Of a stretch of 64,000 bases of DNA, positions 1-13,500 are shown piece by piece. Below the pieces are notes generated by a model that ran no database searches, had not been told where the DNA came from, and saw only the letters and a list, made by a program, of their open reading frames with translations. The position numbers were made by a program, and so were the translations under genes. This DNA comes from Gamarada debralockiae (lineage: Eukaryota; Ascomycota; Leotiomycetes; Helotiales; Hyphodiscaceae). The stretch spans positions 23,034 to 87,033 of the forward strand of contig NXFV01000281.1 in assembly GCA_002803225.1 (NCBI GenBank), read 5' to 3'. Numbering within the stretch: position 1 is the stretch's first letter; every line of letters starts with the position of its first letter.

Positions 1-1306
1 TTCTGAAACATGGCTTGCCGGACTGAATTGGTGGTTTGAAGTGCCAAGTTCTCGATTCTCATAAGTAGAACAGGTTGCCTAAAGAAGAGTGCAGAACAAA
101 GACTGGTGCAACAGCTGTAGATATACTGCCGGCAACTGCGTGCACGACACTGATAATGCAGTTGCCAAATCTCAATTATAAAGAGGCAGGACAAAGTCGT
201 GGACAAGAATCATTCACTAGAAGCTTTTTTCATTGATAGATACAGAACTGTCCTTCCATTGTTGAACTCAAGTGACGCTTCATTTATCCCTAGCAGAGAC
301 CTTGACTTGAAGGAGAGCTTCTGAGTTCCTGGAGGGGTTTGTCAGCCAGTCGCGGACAGAGTAAATATAGAGGGGAAGTTAACTTTCCTCAATAGTACAA
401 TTGAACCAGAGCGAGTGAGTCTATCAATCTCCGACAGAGAGGAGTTACATCGATCTCTCTATGTGTATGGCCGTCTTTGTATAGAGCAAAAGAAGTAGCC
501 CTTCTTTGACGGCTCAATGACAAGGCAATGAGCAGAACTTCGACAGTGGCAAAGGTAAAAAAATAATGACAAAAAACTCAAGAGACCTTACCCGGGCCAG
601 AAGGCTGAAAATATAACACTTCGAGCAGATTGGCGCACCTGGAAGTGTTCCCTCCTAGTTGGTTGAACTCCGAACCTTCCAACTTCGAGTCCGTTGCTCT
701 CGTTCCCTTTGGATGGGAAGAAGTCGGTCGATTAGCAGTGTGGGAGAAATGGAAGAGAAACTGCTTCGACAGCCCAAAATATATCGCCAACACGAGTGAG
801 CCCGACACCGCATGTGACTCCCAAGGCTGCTCGCTACCTGCCTCGTGAAGTTTCCAGCGAGGAGAAGTTCTGAACTCGTCTCTCCTGCGCCTGCAAGGAT
901 TCAAAAACAGTAGCCCAGTTACACCTTGATGCTGATGAGAAAATCCATTCTCCTTCAGATGCTCATAGAGAAGATTCACTGTTTCAGTACTATTTTCTAG
1001 GCATATAATAAGAATGTTGACAAAGCTGCTTCACTCCTCAAGCCAACAAATGGCCTGCATTTTCGCACATTCCTAGGCGAAAATCTCGGAAGTCCTTTAA
1101 CAGACGCTGTCACAGGAGACTTCGAGGCTGCGGATATAAGAGTTAGGTGCGTATATAAACCTCAGGGTAACGGTCTCAATGCATACCCATACGGCTTATC
1201 CTTCCTCAAAACTCGACAACGCCAAGTCCCTCGCCAACAGCAAAGAAAGCAACAATTGTAAATGGCACAAGAGGTTGTACTCAGATTGGGAGATTTTGGG
1301 ACGGGC
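1..1306. other. No gene recognised
   Basis: I see no convincing gene here. Short frames around 580-980 are open on both strands at once and lack splice signals, ATG context or recognisable motifs, so they look like chance. The stretch is moderately AT-rich. Confidence 0.5.
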
Positions 1307-1543
1307 TTAGGCTAGTCTAAGCAATCTGGCGACTTCGGAAACATGTTCTCCTATATCGGGCACACAACCTCCAAATCCCGAGTTCTTGAACTGTTCAGCT
1401 TGAGCTGCTTCTTCGTTGGGAAAGACGGGGACAGGAAGTGCCTCGACAGAAACTAATTTACCGACGAAGTCTGCGAGCACGACACCGACATCTACCTGGG
1501 CATGCAAAGGGATATCACTGCTCCACCCCTGCACACAGGCCAT
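1307..1543 (-). CDS. Possible small protein or terminal exon, unrecognised
   Basis: An open frame of 78 codons from an ATG (MACVQGWSSD...) to a stop at 1307. Composition looks protein-like (VEALPVPVFPNEEAAQAEQF), without low complexity. A possible donor (CAG/GTAGAT) lies near codon 16, so it could be the last exon of a longer gene whose upstream part I cannot place. I do not recognise a family. Evidence is only the open frame and its composition, so confidence is low. Confidence 0.2.
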   Translation of the reverse strand: MACVQGWSSDIPLHAQVDVGVVLADFVGKLVSVEALPVPVFPNEEAAQAEQFKNSGFGGCVPDIGEHVSEVARLLRLA

Positions 1544-1879
1544 TATGCTTCCATTGTGGTGCAATCATCTAACCCTACTGAGTGACTGAGTCTCGTCCCA
1601 ACAACCCTTAAAACTTCGAAGGCAACATACGGTTTACCTCTTTTACAGTGATGAGAGTCCTCATGGACACATGACACATCTGAAAATCGGAATCTATGGT
1701 GCCAAAATCTGCATTGCGTATAGTACAACGGCCTCAAGAAATGGCCCAAATTGCGCTAACCAGCCTTATGAACCTCATGCATCTTTTATGATCCTTTTCC
1801 AGGCCGAAAAGCCCACATTGACCCGGTTATGATATCCTGTCACTCCCATACTTCCACTGATCCGTCCTTCGATATCCAT

Positions 1880-2625
1880 CTAGCTCGAAAATTTGCGCGT
1901 GATCTTCGCAATGACTTTGGAACTGTTAGTACAGGATATAGATGGGAAGGAGAGGGCAGACGTACTGTGTAGTGCCACAACACTGAAGATGAAGACCAGA
2001 GAAAGAACCAAGACAACGACGGGATCAACCTTCAATCCTGGGGATTCATCGGTGTACAGTCCTAGTAGCTGGTTAGCATCCAATTCTCACATGCTGTCCA
2101 TCTGCAAGTATCCCAAATCCGCCTCAACCCATCCCCTTTCCAGAACAGTGTCTGTCGCATCTTCAATCCAGAATAATCTTCTCAAAGCCCTCTCCATATC
2201 TTGGAAATCCAACCATCCTCTTGGCGCACCCTCCAGCGACGAACAAAAGAATCACATACTCAACATAGTGCTGCTAGATCCACCCGCACCCGCCGCTCTC
2301 GTAGAGCTAGGCCTCGCGTTCGCAACCTTATCCTTCTGGTCCGCCGCCGCACGTCGTCGAATCGCAGTCTTTGGGCCTCCAGGGGGAGTAGGGGAGGAAG
2401 GACGTCCTGAGCTGGCGCCGGGGGTGCCGATGGGCGAGTTGACGGGGGATGAGGGGCGTGGTGATGACTGTTGTGCAAGATTATCAGTCAATAGTTCCTG
2501 TGAATTGAACCTCTCTAACAGATTCTGAAGAGATGGGTAGGGGTGTTTTGAAGGTCTGCTGTTGCTGTTGCGATTGCGATCGCATTGTGGAAGAGAGGGT
2601 TGGGAGATGGAGTGAGACATACCAT
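1880..2625 (-). CDS. sbh1: Sec61 translocon subunit beta
   Basis: Tail-anchored beta subunit of the ER Sec61 protein-conducting channel. Four coding exons join in frame to 113 residues: 2623-2625, 2260-2467, 1966-2061 and 1880-1914, with introns of 155, 198 and 51 nt, all GT-AG. The N-terminus is the usual Ser/Pro-rich cytosolic part (SSPRPSSP), then the family block PPGGPKTAIRRRAAADQKDK, TRAAGAGGSSSTMLRLYTDE, and a C-terminal membrane anchor (DPVVVLVLSLVFIFSVVAL) ending in KITRKFSS. The start codon stands alone in the first coding exon: ATG is directly followed by GTATGT. An unspliced reading from 2620 would add an unlikely N-terminal extension. Length and motifs match fungal orthologues. 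The long frame on the opposite strand (1893-2528) is its shadow. Confidence 0.96.
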
Positions 2626-3501
2626 TGTGAATTCGAGGGCGTAGATCTAGATAATTGACAGGCTTGCGAAGTTATAAAGGAGTGGCAGTGGTGGATTGAT
2701 CGAGGTCGTGTGCGTGTGACTTGGGTGTTCTCGAAATATTGAGGACACGAACTTCGAAAGGAGGCTCGATTTCTGACAGGGATTAGAGCGCGCTAGTTCG
2801 GAGCTAGCTGAGTTGAATCTGGGGCAGGAGCGACTTTTGAATAAGTATGGTTTTAACTTGGAGGATATTTTTTTGATCTCTAATTGTTGCTTTCGGGTGA
2901 ATCATTTACAATTCAGTAATAAACGAGTCTCACAGATGAATAGGTCCGTCCTACGTTTTCAAACGACTCAAGACCCGGCAATTTTATTCGATGCCAAAAT
3001 GCATCACACCTCGACTATGCTTTGATACATGAAGGTCTTGCGCTTATTCGCGAATGCTGAATGAAGAGAAGATGAACAAAAGAAACCTGGAATTGCTTTG
3101 TCTGGTCTGCCGACTCAACGGCCTCCCTCCTCCCCATTCCTCCCGAGGATCGGGACAAGAAAATAAGATGCGACAGCCTCATCCATCAATGGATGTCTGT
3201 TCTGTGTGCTTTTGAGAACCGTCCCCAGTGACAGGACCCAATCTATTTTGTGATCCCGCAACAATACAGTTCCTCGAAAGACCTCGCTTGTTCGCTTCCT
3301 ACTTCGAAGACAACCAACTCTTTCCGTATTTTTGTACGACCGCGAAAATGCCCTTCCCCTCCTTTGTCAAATTGAGCTGGCACGCCATGCCCATTATATA
3401 GATTAAACAGTACATTCTACAATGAAACCAAAGGTATCAACCGAACGCCATCCGCTATGATAGCAAGTGTATTTGCATGCAGTATCGCACTTTAATTTGC
3501 T
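2626..3501. other. Intergenic: promoter side of sec61 beta, 3' side of psr1-like gene
   Basis: About 875 bases between the sec61 beta start and the stop of the phosphatase gene, both on the minus strand. No supported reading frame or RNA gene. It should hold the sec61 beta promoter and 5' leader and the phosphatase 3' region. Confidence 0.5.
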
Positions 3502-5383
3502 TCAGAGGGCGACATCGAGGACTAAGCTGACGTCCCGTACCTGCGAGCCTGCGAGATCCTCAAGAACAGGGATAAGGTCGAGAAGCTCGTTATCATGAGC
3601 GTCTGAGAACCAACTGCTGATGGGAACGGCGTGTTGGGGGTGGAAGATATATGACGTTGGTGAATTGTCGATAATGATCGTTTCTCGGAGGTCGCGGCCA
3701 ACTTGTGAGAGGTCCTTGACGTAGTTGCCCTGGTGGTTGTAGCAACTCTCTCGGAAAAGACGGTGATGTACCACATGATGGATATCTAATTGGTCGAGGA
3801 GGGGGTCGCCGTACTGGAGGAATTCAGCTATGTATCACGTGAAAAAGGATAGAGGCTTCTTACCTTGGAAACGGAAGCGGTGAAAACGACAACTTCGTAA
3901 AGTTCTCCAACTCGTTTCATAAATTGATCCACACCGGGTCTCTTGATCACGTAGACGTTGTGATATTGTCCTTCGATCTCAACAGGAATGGTAAAGTCCG
4001 CTTGGTGTAGGATCTGGAAATCTAGTTAGCTGCTGAAATCAAGAAAAGAACAGACGTACGTACCTTGAAACTACTGTGAACTAAAGTTTCGTCTAGATCG
4101 AGCACTAGACATTTCTTCCCTTTAAAGCGCGGCGCTATTGGTGGAAGCAACCACTGCTGCTTTTGCTCCGTTGGTTCAGGCGGGACGGTCTCTTCGCTTG
4201 GCGCTGGTCCGGGCGGTGGGAGCGGTAAGACCGTCTTGGTAACCGTCTCATCTTTTCGAGGCACGGGAACTGCGATTTCTTCTTTTTCGGTTGGTGGCAA
4301 AGGCTCCGAGTCCTCCATCGTAATGTCACCCTCGCTATCCTTTTGATCTTGGGACGAAGATTGAGTTGAAGGTACTCTCTTTGACTCCGCTCTCGTAGGC
4401 GCTTGGACTACAACAGATGGATTTGTTCGACTCGCCTGAGTGCTTGATTCTGCTTCCTTGGGTAATTCAGGTAATGGCTGATCCCGTGCCCCCCCTGTCA
4501 GCTCGCCATTTGGTCCTGACGGTTCGGTCATCCTTGCTTGTACGTCCTTCATGTCATCCTTTTGTGGCTCGGCCTGCTTAAGGGCATCCTTTTCCGTCTG
4601 AGGTTGGACAACACTACTTTGCTGCACCTCTGGCCTGCTTGCCGTAGCTGGACGTCCCCCTGCGCCGATCTTTGTAACCTTCGGAGGAACATCGTTTGGA
4701 TCGTTCACTGTGTTTGAACCATCGGGCACCCCACAGCAGAGAAACGACAGAAAACCGCCCTTCTTCTTGGTTGAGCGATTTGCAGTAGCATTGGAAGTGG
4801 CGGGATTGGCGTTCCCAGGACCCGCAGACGGGCCTGGCGGTGTTATCGACATTTTGCTGCTTGTCGCACTCCCATTCCGTCTCCTACCAAGTATGCTTGT
4901 TTTTGACTCCTTTGACCGTCCCCCGAGACTCCCTCTTGGATCGCTAGCAGTTGCACCACTGAGACCAGTAGATGTAGGCGATGGTTGTATCTTGTTTGAC
5001 GAGGATCTTGATGGAACGTGAAGTAGTCCCCGGCTCTTTTCGGGAAGCTCTGGCGCCTCGTCTGCCACCTTCAGATAGTCCTTGTCGTTTTGAGCGATTG
5101 TGGTATCAGATTCTTCAGTGCTGGCAGTGTTGTTCGCGGTGGCCTGTGTGGAGGAACTTGGAGGGTGGGGAGTATTTGTAACTGTTTCTTTATTAGCTAT
5201 CGCCCATGATACAATCTGCACGCCAATCGCTGCCGCAAGATGAATGCTTCAAACAAGGATGGACGATTGGAAAGACTCACAGCTTGATGTATCCAGCGCT
5301 GGTGGTTTTGTCCCCTTCGCGCCTTCTGCAGATGTCGAGCGGCTAAGGTCTTGCTCAGTCGGCTGAGCTACTTCATTACTCAT
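3502..5383 (-). CDS. psr1: Psr1/Psr2-like HAD phosphatase (FCP1/SCP fold)
   Basis: Plasma-membrane general-stress phosphatase of the NIF/FCP1-like HAD family. Four exons join to 560 residues: 5281-5383, 4064-5181, 3864-4013 and 3502-3813, with introns of 99, 50 and 50 nt. The long N-terminal part (about 380 residues) is disordered and rich in Ser, Pro and Thr. It holds [10 protein letters not shown] near residues 179-185, resembling the N-terminal FISSILCC of yeast Psr1 whose cysteines are palmitoylated, so membrane anchoring is likely. The catalytic [12 protein letters not shown] (DxDxT) begins the phosphatase domain near residue 390, followed by [20 protein letters not shown] and [14 protein letters not shown], the later HAD motifs. 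The start is the first ATG (MSNEVAQ) in a separate exon; an ATG in the second exon is not available in frame. No defect seen. Confidence 0.94.
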
Positions 5384-7585
5384 CGAGGGCAATGACCTGG
5401 ATATGTCTCTTGGAGTAAACGATTGTGGCTCTCTAGGTGAGCGCCGTGATTAATTTATCCTGTCGAGCGTCCTTCTCTTGTCCCTTGACCTCGCGTTATC
5501 TCCGCGCGTCGATAGAACCCGAATTACTGTCCCAGCCTCTACCGTCGCGCAACCTCGATTGAACGATTGATGATCGTCGGCGCACGATGCGAAAGTTGAT
5601 GCAGGGAGTGTTGATGCTCGGAGCTGGGATAGTACTCGCTCGCAAAGCTCTTGTAGGGAAGGAGGATCGAAAGAGAGGCTGAGCGCAGAACAGAGGTTCG
5701 AAGAGGGTGGTCGGTCTAGCAGGCGAGCGAAGCGAGATTAAGCTAACTCGAGAGCTTTCATTCGGGGGGAAGTCGTGCCTATTGTAGATACGGGAGGATT
5801 ATGTAAGTATTGGAATAATTTTGTTTAGATCGATTTCATATGGAACAAATCACTGAATCAAATTGAACGTTTGTGAAGATGATTTGATGGTGTTGAAGAA
5901 AAAGGGGAGCTGAGTTGAGTACAGTAAAGGTTTGGCGCATGGGAAAAGAGTACGGATACTTCATCATGCATCAAAAAGCTTCCCTTCCGCTTCTCCATCA
6001 AAAGTACTCCGTACAAAGCATAAGCGTGCAGAGTCTGAACTAGTTCTGACCTGCGTCCACCATTTGGATCGTGATCCATTCAGAGCCTGGAAGCATCCGC
6101 ATCTCGGTCAGCCACACTTTCAAGAAAGCTCGTGGGGGGGCAATTTGGACGAATAACATTTAGGCGCCCTGACTTTCAACCATGGAAATCATCCTATCAA
6201 AGGCCAGTCACCTCCAAAACCGTTACCTTGCTGGGTTGGAAGTCTGGGATGTGAAGCGTCCTTTTTCAGGGTTGTGGTGATTTGCCATACATTTTACCCT
6301 GATCCATCGTGTATGAGGTTATTCATACATCTCGATGACGAGAAATAGGGACACTCAAGGGTAATTTCTTTGTACTTATTCGTGCTTCTTATCCAGACCT
6401 GATTTCAATACTTATGGTCAACACACGTACGCCAAGGATTACTCAGAAACTGGATGTAGGTCGAAAGAATGCATTTCGACCTTCTTCCACCGACTTGGAT
6501 CGTTTGACGGCCCAGAATAGAAATAGACGCATCTCTGTATTCCCAGGTACTACGAGAAAGCTTCCCACATCCACTCTGAAGGCCCGTACCTGCTTCTCAA
6601 TTCCGTCCTATAGCATGATCCAAATTCATGGATTTCAGTGATGGTGATGATTCTTTTGACGTTGAGAAACTGAGGTCCAAACTCAGATCCACCTGGGCGG
6701 CTAACAGGAGGGGCCTATCGGCTGGCCGCTCGCACGATAGACCTCCCTTTCAACCGGGATAAAGCTTGACCTATTTCGAAGCCATGAGTTCTGACTTGTT
6801 AAGATTCACGTGGGTTCAGATACGCTTCATGGTCATCTTCAGCCATTCTAAGCGATAAGGAGGTTGACTCGACCACTGCAGAATAGGGGATAGGGTGAAG
6901 TGGGAAGAAGCAAACAATTCCTCTCGATCCGGAGGCCGTTCGTTTGCATGAAAGGTTCGCAGTCGCCACCGGATCTCTTTGAGTGCGCTTCCGTGGCCTC
7001 TTGGTTGCATATTGGGTCAGCTGTTCGGTTTGCTGAGGAAAGCCTTCTAGAAGGAGGGCTTGCAAGGCGACATGCAGATGGGCTGTTAAGGCTGGCCGGG
7101 AATGGGATCCACGGCAATTGACAAAGTCATGAGAAGAAAGTAACATGCAAACTAAGTTCTCTGGATGATCTACATCTTGACAATCCGATCAGATACAGGA
7201 TTTACTTTTCTTAGGTCCCTGCACATGGTCGATTGTGAGGTAATAAAATCGAGGCTCGTCATGTGACATACCACGTGGCGGTACACATGCCTCGGACTTT
7301 GACCCCAGAACACCCCCCAGATGCGGATTCACATGCTTAGGCCAAGCCACCATCAGGAACGTCACGATGCTCTGCAGAGTTTAATGACCTCGATGAATGA
7401 CAACCAACACGAAATGTAATTGGAAACTGCAATAAGTCTTGACCAAGAGGATCAACGTCGAGAACACTTGGATTCGCTGTTGAAGCAAAGCGCGGACGGA
7501 ACAAGATGGCATGAAGTTGCCGGAATAGTAACCAAACAGCAACTTTTGGATCTGCGAGCCCAGCCCGGACACCACTGAATGCACA
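5384..7585. other. Long intergenic region between divergent genes
   Basis: About 2.2 kb between the divergently transcribed phosphatase and ABCD transporter genes. Several frames of 60-115 codons are open (for example 6414-6641, and overlapping frames near 6800-7150 on both strands), but none has splice structure or recognisable motifs. It probably holds both promoters and long leaders. I see nothing else. Confidence 0.5.
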
Positions 7586-10097
7586 ATGGCTGTTCAATCG
7601 ACTCTGCGAGGGTCCTCAGATCCGTTGGGATCTATTTACCACCAATATGCCGACCTCCTCCGCCAGCGACTCAAGAACACATCGAAGGCAACAAGACTTT
7701 TGGGAACACTGTTCCTCACGGCCTCAATCATAGCTGGCGGGGTTGGTGGTACACGATGGTGGAAGAAGCGGAGAGCAGAGAAGGAGCAGGGCAGACGACT
7801 GCTGCGAAGGAATTCTGGCTTGAAGAACAAGGATGGATCGCGCGTTATCTTCGTACCCTACAAGGACTCTACTTCGAAAGTTACGATCCACCCCACGAAA
7901 CCCATGACCTTCGATGCCCATAGACGACTCTTTCTCAACCCTCCGAGAGCATCCGGGCTTACTGATGGCCAGCATACACCTCAGATCCCTCCTCCGCAAA
8001 CGAAACCAGGGTTGAATCTGGCATTCTTGCACCAGTTTCTGAGTTTGCTGAGCATAATGATACCGAGATGGACGAGCAAGGAGACGGGTCTACTGCTGAG
8101 TCATGGGTTCTTCCTCATGTTACGGACATATCTGTCTTTGGTGGTGGCCCGGCTGGACGGTGAAATTGTACGGGACCTGGTGGCCGGCAATGGCAAGTCA
8201 TTCATATGGGGAATCATCAAGTGGTGCGGTATCGGGAGCTTTGCCTCATACACAAACGCTATGATCAAATTCCTGCAATCGAAGGTTTCAATCGCCTTTC
8301 GGACACGACTCACTCGATATATTCACGATCTGTACCTCAACAACAATCTAAATTACTACAAATTGTCAAACCTGGACGGTGGAATTGGGCAGGGTGCAGA
8401 TCAATTCATCACCCAGGATCTCACACACTTCTGCGCCTCTGCTGCGAGTCTCTACTCATCACTGGGAAAGCCATTCGTGGATCTTTTGGTATTTAATTAC
8501 CAGCTTTATAGATCACTTGGCCCTCTAGCCCTGACTGGACTACTAAGTAACTACTTTTTGACTGCCACAATTCTGCGAAGACTATCGCCACCGTTTGGCA
8601 AGTTAAAAGCAGTGGAGGGACGGAAAGAGGGCGATTTCAGAGGTCTCCATGCTCGTCTCATTGCCAATGCTGAAGAAGTCGCATTCTATGGCGGTGCAAG
8701 CATGGAGAAGAATTTCCTAGACAAGGAATTCCGGAGTCTGAAGAAATGGATGGAGGGAATCTACACCCTGAAGATCCGCTACAACATCCTCGAAGACTTT
8801 GTCCTCAAGTATAGTTGGAGTGCATACGGCTATCTCCTCAGCGCACTCCCTGTTTTCCTACCAGCTTGGGGAGGACTTGGTGGCATCCAAGAACTTGCTG
8901 AAATCTCAGGCAGCGGTGGCAGAGAACGAGGACGTATGAAGGAATTCATCACCAATAAGCGCCTCATGCTCTCACTTGCCGATGCCGGAGGCCGAATGAT
9001 GTATTCCATCAAAGATCTTTCTGAACTTGCAGGCTACACAAGCAGAGTGTACACTCTAATCTCTACCCTTCACCGAGTACACGCGAACGCCTACTTCCCA
9101 CCGCGGGGTACGCATGCAGAACTTTTCTCCCTATCTGATGTTCAAGGCACGATCCAAAAGGGCTACGATGGTGTACGTCTGGAAAACGTACCAGTAGTAG
9201 CGCCATCCATCTTCCCACACGGTGGCGAAGAGCTGATAGATTCCCTTTCTCTCATCGTTCACTCCGGTGAACATCTCCTGGTACGACCCAATCCTCACTT
9301 CCAATATTCTCTTTCTAACACATATCCAGATTTCTGGCGCAAACGGCGTAGGCAAATCAGCAGTAGCACGCATTGTAGCAGGACTCTGGCCCGTCTACCG
9401 CGGTCTCGTCTCCCGTCCCCGCAGTGTCGGCACAGACGGCATCATGTTCCTCCCGCAACGACCCTATCTCTCCGTCGGCACCCTCCGCGACCAAGTAATC
9501 TACCCCGATGGCGAAATCGAGATGCGAGATCGTGGCCGCAGAGATATCGAGCTCAAACACGTTCTCGAAGAAGCGCGTCTCGGCTACCTTCCCGACCGAG
9601 AAGGGGGTTGGGATACAAGGAAAGAATGGAAAGATGTCTTGTCTGGAGGCGAAAAGCAACGTATGGCTATAGCAAGGCTGCTGTATCATGAGCCAAGGTA
9701 TGCGTTTATTGACGAAGGGACGTCGGCGGTGTCGAGTGATGTGGAGGGATTACTTTATCAGAGGTGTAAGGAGAAGGGTATAACGCTGATTACGATTTCG
9801 ACGAGGGCGAGTTTGAAGAGGTATCATACTTTTAATCTGACGTTGGGGCTGGGGGAAGATGGGTCGGGATGGGAGTATGAGAGGATTGGGACGGACAAGG
9901 AGAAGATGGGTGTTGAAAGGGAGTTGGTTGAGCTGAGAGAGAGGCTGGCGAAGGTTAAGGAGTGGGAGGCTAGGAAGACTGAGATCGAGGGGGAGTTGGA
10001 AAAGGTGTGGGTAGAGGGTGGGGAGGTACTGGAGAGTCCTGCTTATGTGAAGCATAGTGTTGAGGGCGAGAAGGCAGATGAGGTACCTGTAAAATGA
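7586..10097 (+). CDS. Peroxisomal fatty-acyl ABC half transporter (ABCD family, Pxa1/Pxa2 type)
   Basis: Imports long-chain fatty acids or their CoA esters into peroxisomes for beta-oxidation. Two exons, 7586-9280 and 9330-10097, joined across a 49-nt intron (GTACGA...TTCTAAC...CAG) that falls just before the Walker A motif; the product is 820 residues. The first part has a basic N-terminus, a conserved FDAHRRLFLNPP stretch and the ABCD transmembrane domain with the EEVAFYGG (EAA-like) motif. The nucleotide-binding domain has Walker A GANGVGKS (about 568-575), signature LSGGEKQR (669-676) and Walker B YAFIDEGTSAV (from about 690). The C-terminus is coiled-coil-like (LVELRERLAKVKEWEARK). This is one half transporter and would work as a dimer; the partner half is not in the window. 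I cannot decide between Pxa1 and Pxa2 by eye. Intact. Confidence 0.95.
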
Positions 10098-10572
10098 AGA
10101 TGGGCGGTCGGGCTTATGGCGACATCTACGGAATCGCCGAAACGATGTAAATGCATAGAGCTCAAGATTCAGTATACAATGAACGAATGAGAAAGATTCA
10201 TGTTGCTCGCAGAGAAGTTTCTCATTTTTCCAAGAGGGTACTCTGTTCTGGATGAAACCTACTATCAGTCGAGCTGTGTTTGGGGGGGGGGGGATATAGT
10301 GGCAATTTTTTAGAGCTAGCTTGATATCTAAGGAGCTGAAATTAGAAGGAGGGAAAAGAGCTCCCTTATGCTACAGAAAAGAAGAAAATACAGGCTATAC
10401 CAGATTAGGCAATTCCAACCAACTCCCACCAGGGCAGTCCTAAGTTGCAAATTCATTTTCAACGATACGTTACAAATAAGCTCCATTGTATCCATTAAAC
10501 GTCACTCTATTGTTATTACTTAGAAGCACCGAAAGATTCATATATCCAGCCCAGCAGAAGTGTCCGTACTGC
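10098..10572. other. Convergent 3' intergenic region with a G12 run
   Basis: Lies between two genes that end towards each other. It holds a run of 12 G at 10282-10293 and a weakly purine-rich stretch after it. No gene seen. Confidence 0.6.
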
Positions 10573-13500
10573 TTAACAAATAAGAGCAACCTTATAATTG
10601 GGACGTCGTGGAACCAGCTCTGCGCAACATGCCCAACAAGGATCTTCGGGTAATATAATAGGCATGAAGTCGTGCTTCTTGGATATGGCTGTCGCTGCAA
10701 GTCTTGCGAGCCAATTTTTGTGCGCTCGCACGATAATAACACCAATCGAGTGTGCTTCAATCAGCTCGTCCCAATTTTCAACACTAGTCACAAGGAGATG
10801 TGGATTTTCGGCTTTTATTGCTTCATAGCTGGCCTTCTTTCCCGAAGCAGTATGCCCATGGCTCGCTTTCTCGCATGTCTCACGACAAATTGACTGTCTG
10901 AATGTCTTCAAGATATCCACTTCGGCTACCCATGTCCCTCCATCATATACAGAGACAAGCGTCTCCAAGAGAACAACCGCTTGGTCAATAATGTGGCGTG
11001 GATTGTCCTCAGTAATCAAGGGTATGACGTAGTCGGTAAATGAGAGATGGATGGAAGTCTGTTCGAAGTGATTTTCAAGCTTCCCATCGAAAGGATTATG
11101 ATTGATAGACATCCATTTCTCTGGATTCGCTGGACGGATTTTGAGTTCTGGCGGAGAGATGAGGAAATGTATGCCTGCTCTGCCAATGTTTCCCACTACT
11201 CGACGAATTTCCGACGGTGTTGGTTGTTCGTATGGATCGCAGAGTAGTGTTCCGGCAACGTAAAGGGAGTTCCCGGAAGACATTGCAAAGACTTCTGACA
11301 GAGTGCTTGGGTCAAGATTGCATGTTCCCGATTCAAACATTGCCACGCATGCAAAGGCCTGAGCGAGTGTCAAAGTGCCTCCGAGGTTCCGGGGGTCAGA
11401 CTGGGGCGGTCTTGGAATCCATTTCGCTCGAGAGAGAGGCTGGCCGACGACCAAAGTCGAGATCGTGGCATCTGGTAGCAACTTATAGATGTCTGCCATC
11501 ATTGCGCATGCTTTTAGGCTTGTTATTTCGTCCTGAATGAAATAGTGTTTCGAACTAGCGAGATAAAATGACAGCTTCCCTACATCGAAACTTCGTCGCG
11601 AGAGATAGCTCTCCAAGAAGTCTGGGCTGATGATGAAGTTTGGCATTGGCACCGGTTTTTGAATTAAGGTCAAGGTACGCGTCGGAGTGATAGAGCACAG
11701 AGCCGCAAGATCAGCATCGCCAACGTAGAACGTTTGTGATACCGCGAACTGCACTCCGTTATCGACTTCCATCTTCTTTGTTATATCGCTCAATGCATCA
11801 AAAAAATCCCATTCGGAACTGAAGATGAGTCCTTGATCAGAGTATTTATACCCAGGATCCCTGATATAGTTCCCTACTGGAAGGCATATCTCTCCTGCTT
11901 GTTCAATCTCTAGTCTTCGCTGACCGATTCGGATCAGCTCCCGAAGCTCTGCTATTTCCAAACGCCTGGAATAAGCCGTTTGAAGATCCTGATTAATGCC
12001 AATCGTTTGGAAAGACTGTCTCTTTCGAGCAGCCTCCTCAATCTTTTCGAGTTCAAGGAGAGAGTTCAGCTTTTCAATAGCGTTTGGGATAATTTTCAAG
12101 TCTTCGCTTCTTCGAATGCAAAGACTCAGTTGTGTGTCCAATAGAGATATCCACCGGATATACCGTTCTGCGCAAGACACATTCTCCTTGGAGCTCCCAT
12201 CGCGCATCCGCTTATGCTGAGGCTTTGGAAGAGGCATCGTACTGGCGTACTCTATTGGCATGTCGTTATTGATTGATTCGGCTCCATTAATTCGGATCAG
12301 AAACTGAGGTAAATCCAATTTGAGGTACCTGGAGAGCTTTCGGAGAAACTTTACGCGCTCTCTGTCGTTCTTGAGAAGTGGCAATAACACTTCAATCGTA
12401 GAGATACCGAATAGCGGGGGAGGGATGTTGGAATGTGGCTGGAGGAAAGTCGATCTTCTTCTTCCGAGATTGATCAATTGGCGTGCATTATTTTGCTCCG
12501 ACTCGTCGCAGTCAATGAGTCCACTCGCTGCGGCGGCGAGGTAACTCAGCCATTTCAGCTTATGCATGTTGTCATGACGCTTTCCCGGGGACAGGTCCAT
12601 TTCCGCTGCCAGCATCTCCACCCATCGCAACCCTTTCTCATTCGTTTTCGCAAATTCCCCCCAGCCTACAAAGAGACACCCAAGGACGACGTAGGCGAAT
12701 TGTTGATAAGTTATTCTGGAGTTGTCCTGTCCCACGGTTCGAGAGGCTTTTATAGGATCTCCGTAGTACTGCAGACAAGCTAAAGGGAGGGACCAATATA
12801 CACTCTTTGTTTCATCTCGAGCTTGTTGGAGGCCCAGGGTGAGGAAAGCGGTCGAGTCAAAGATTGGATCCTTCTGCTTCACCTCAGCGCACGATGCTCC
12901 GTAAAGTCTCATATCAGGGTATAGATGCCACGATGAAATGCCGAGTAGCGCAGCTCCGTCTTGTACCCTTTGTGGAATGCCCCTGACAAGATTGTTCATA
13001 GCTTCCAAAGCAGCTGTCCAGGCCTTCATAACACTGGTATATAAGTCATGCTCGTTGTTGACGGGGACACTGGCATTGTTTAATATAAGCATCGTCTGCG
13101 TGTGTTGCAATGCTTTGGCTTTATCGGCACTCTGCAGCCATGCCCGAGCACTCGCGTCCCAGTTTGCAAGCTCATCTCGTTTAATGTCTTGCTGAGCGGC
13201 CGAGAGCGCGCCTTGATATTCGTGGGAGTAGAGAACATTAACTTCCTTCCCTCGGATATACTCTTTCTGTTTTTGAACAATCTCGACCCAAATCGAAATT
13301 GCCTCCGGACCGGTGAATATTCTAGCCAGCATGCAACCTAGAAGGTGGGCAGCTATAGCGGCACTTCCTGAGGTTGCAGCTGCCCAGATACTAGCTGTAT
13401 CTGCGCCAATGTGATTCGCAAATATGCCATCCCTATCAGAGCCTTCTCGCGGGTCGACACCGGGCGTTGCTATTATTTCTGACACTCTCTTTCCATAAGC

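Noticed and set aside
1893..2528. Long plus-strand frame of 211 codons
   Set aside because: It lies antisense to the well-supported sec61 beta exons and has no ATG context or motifs of its own.
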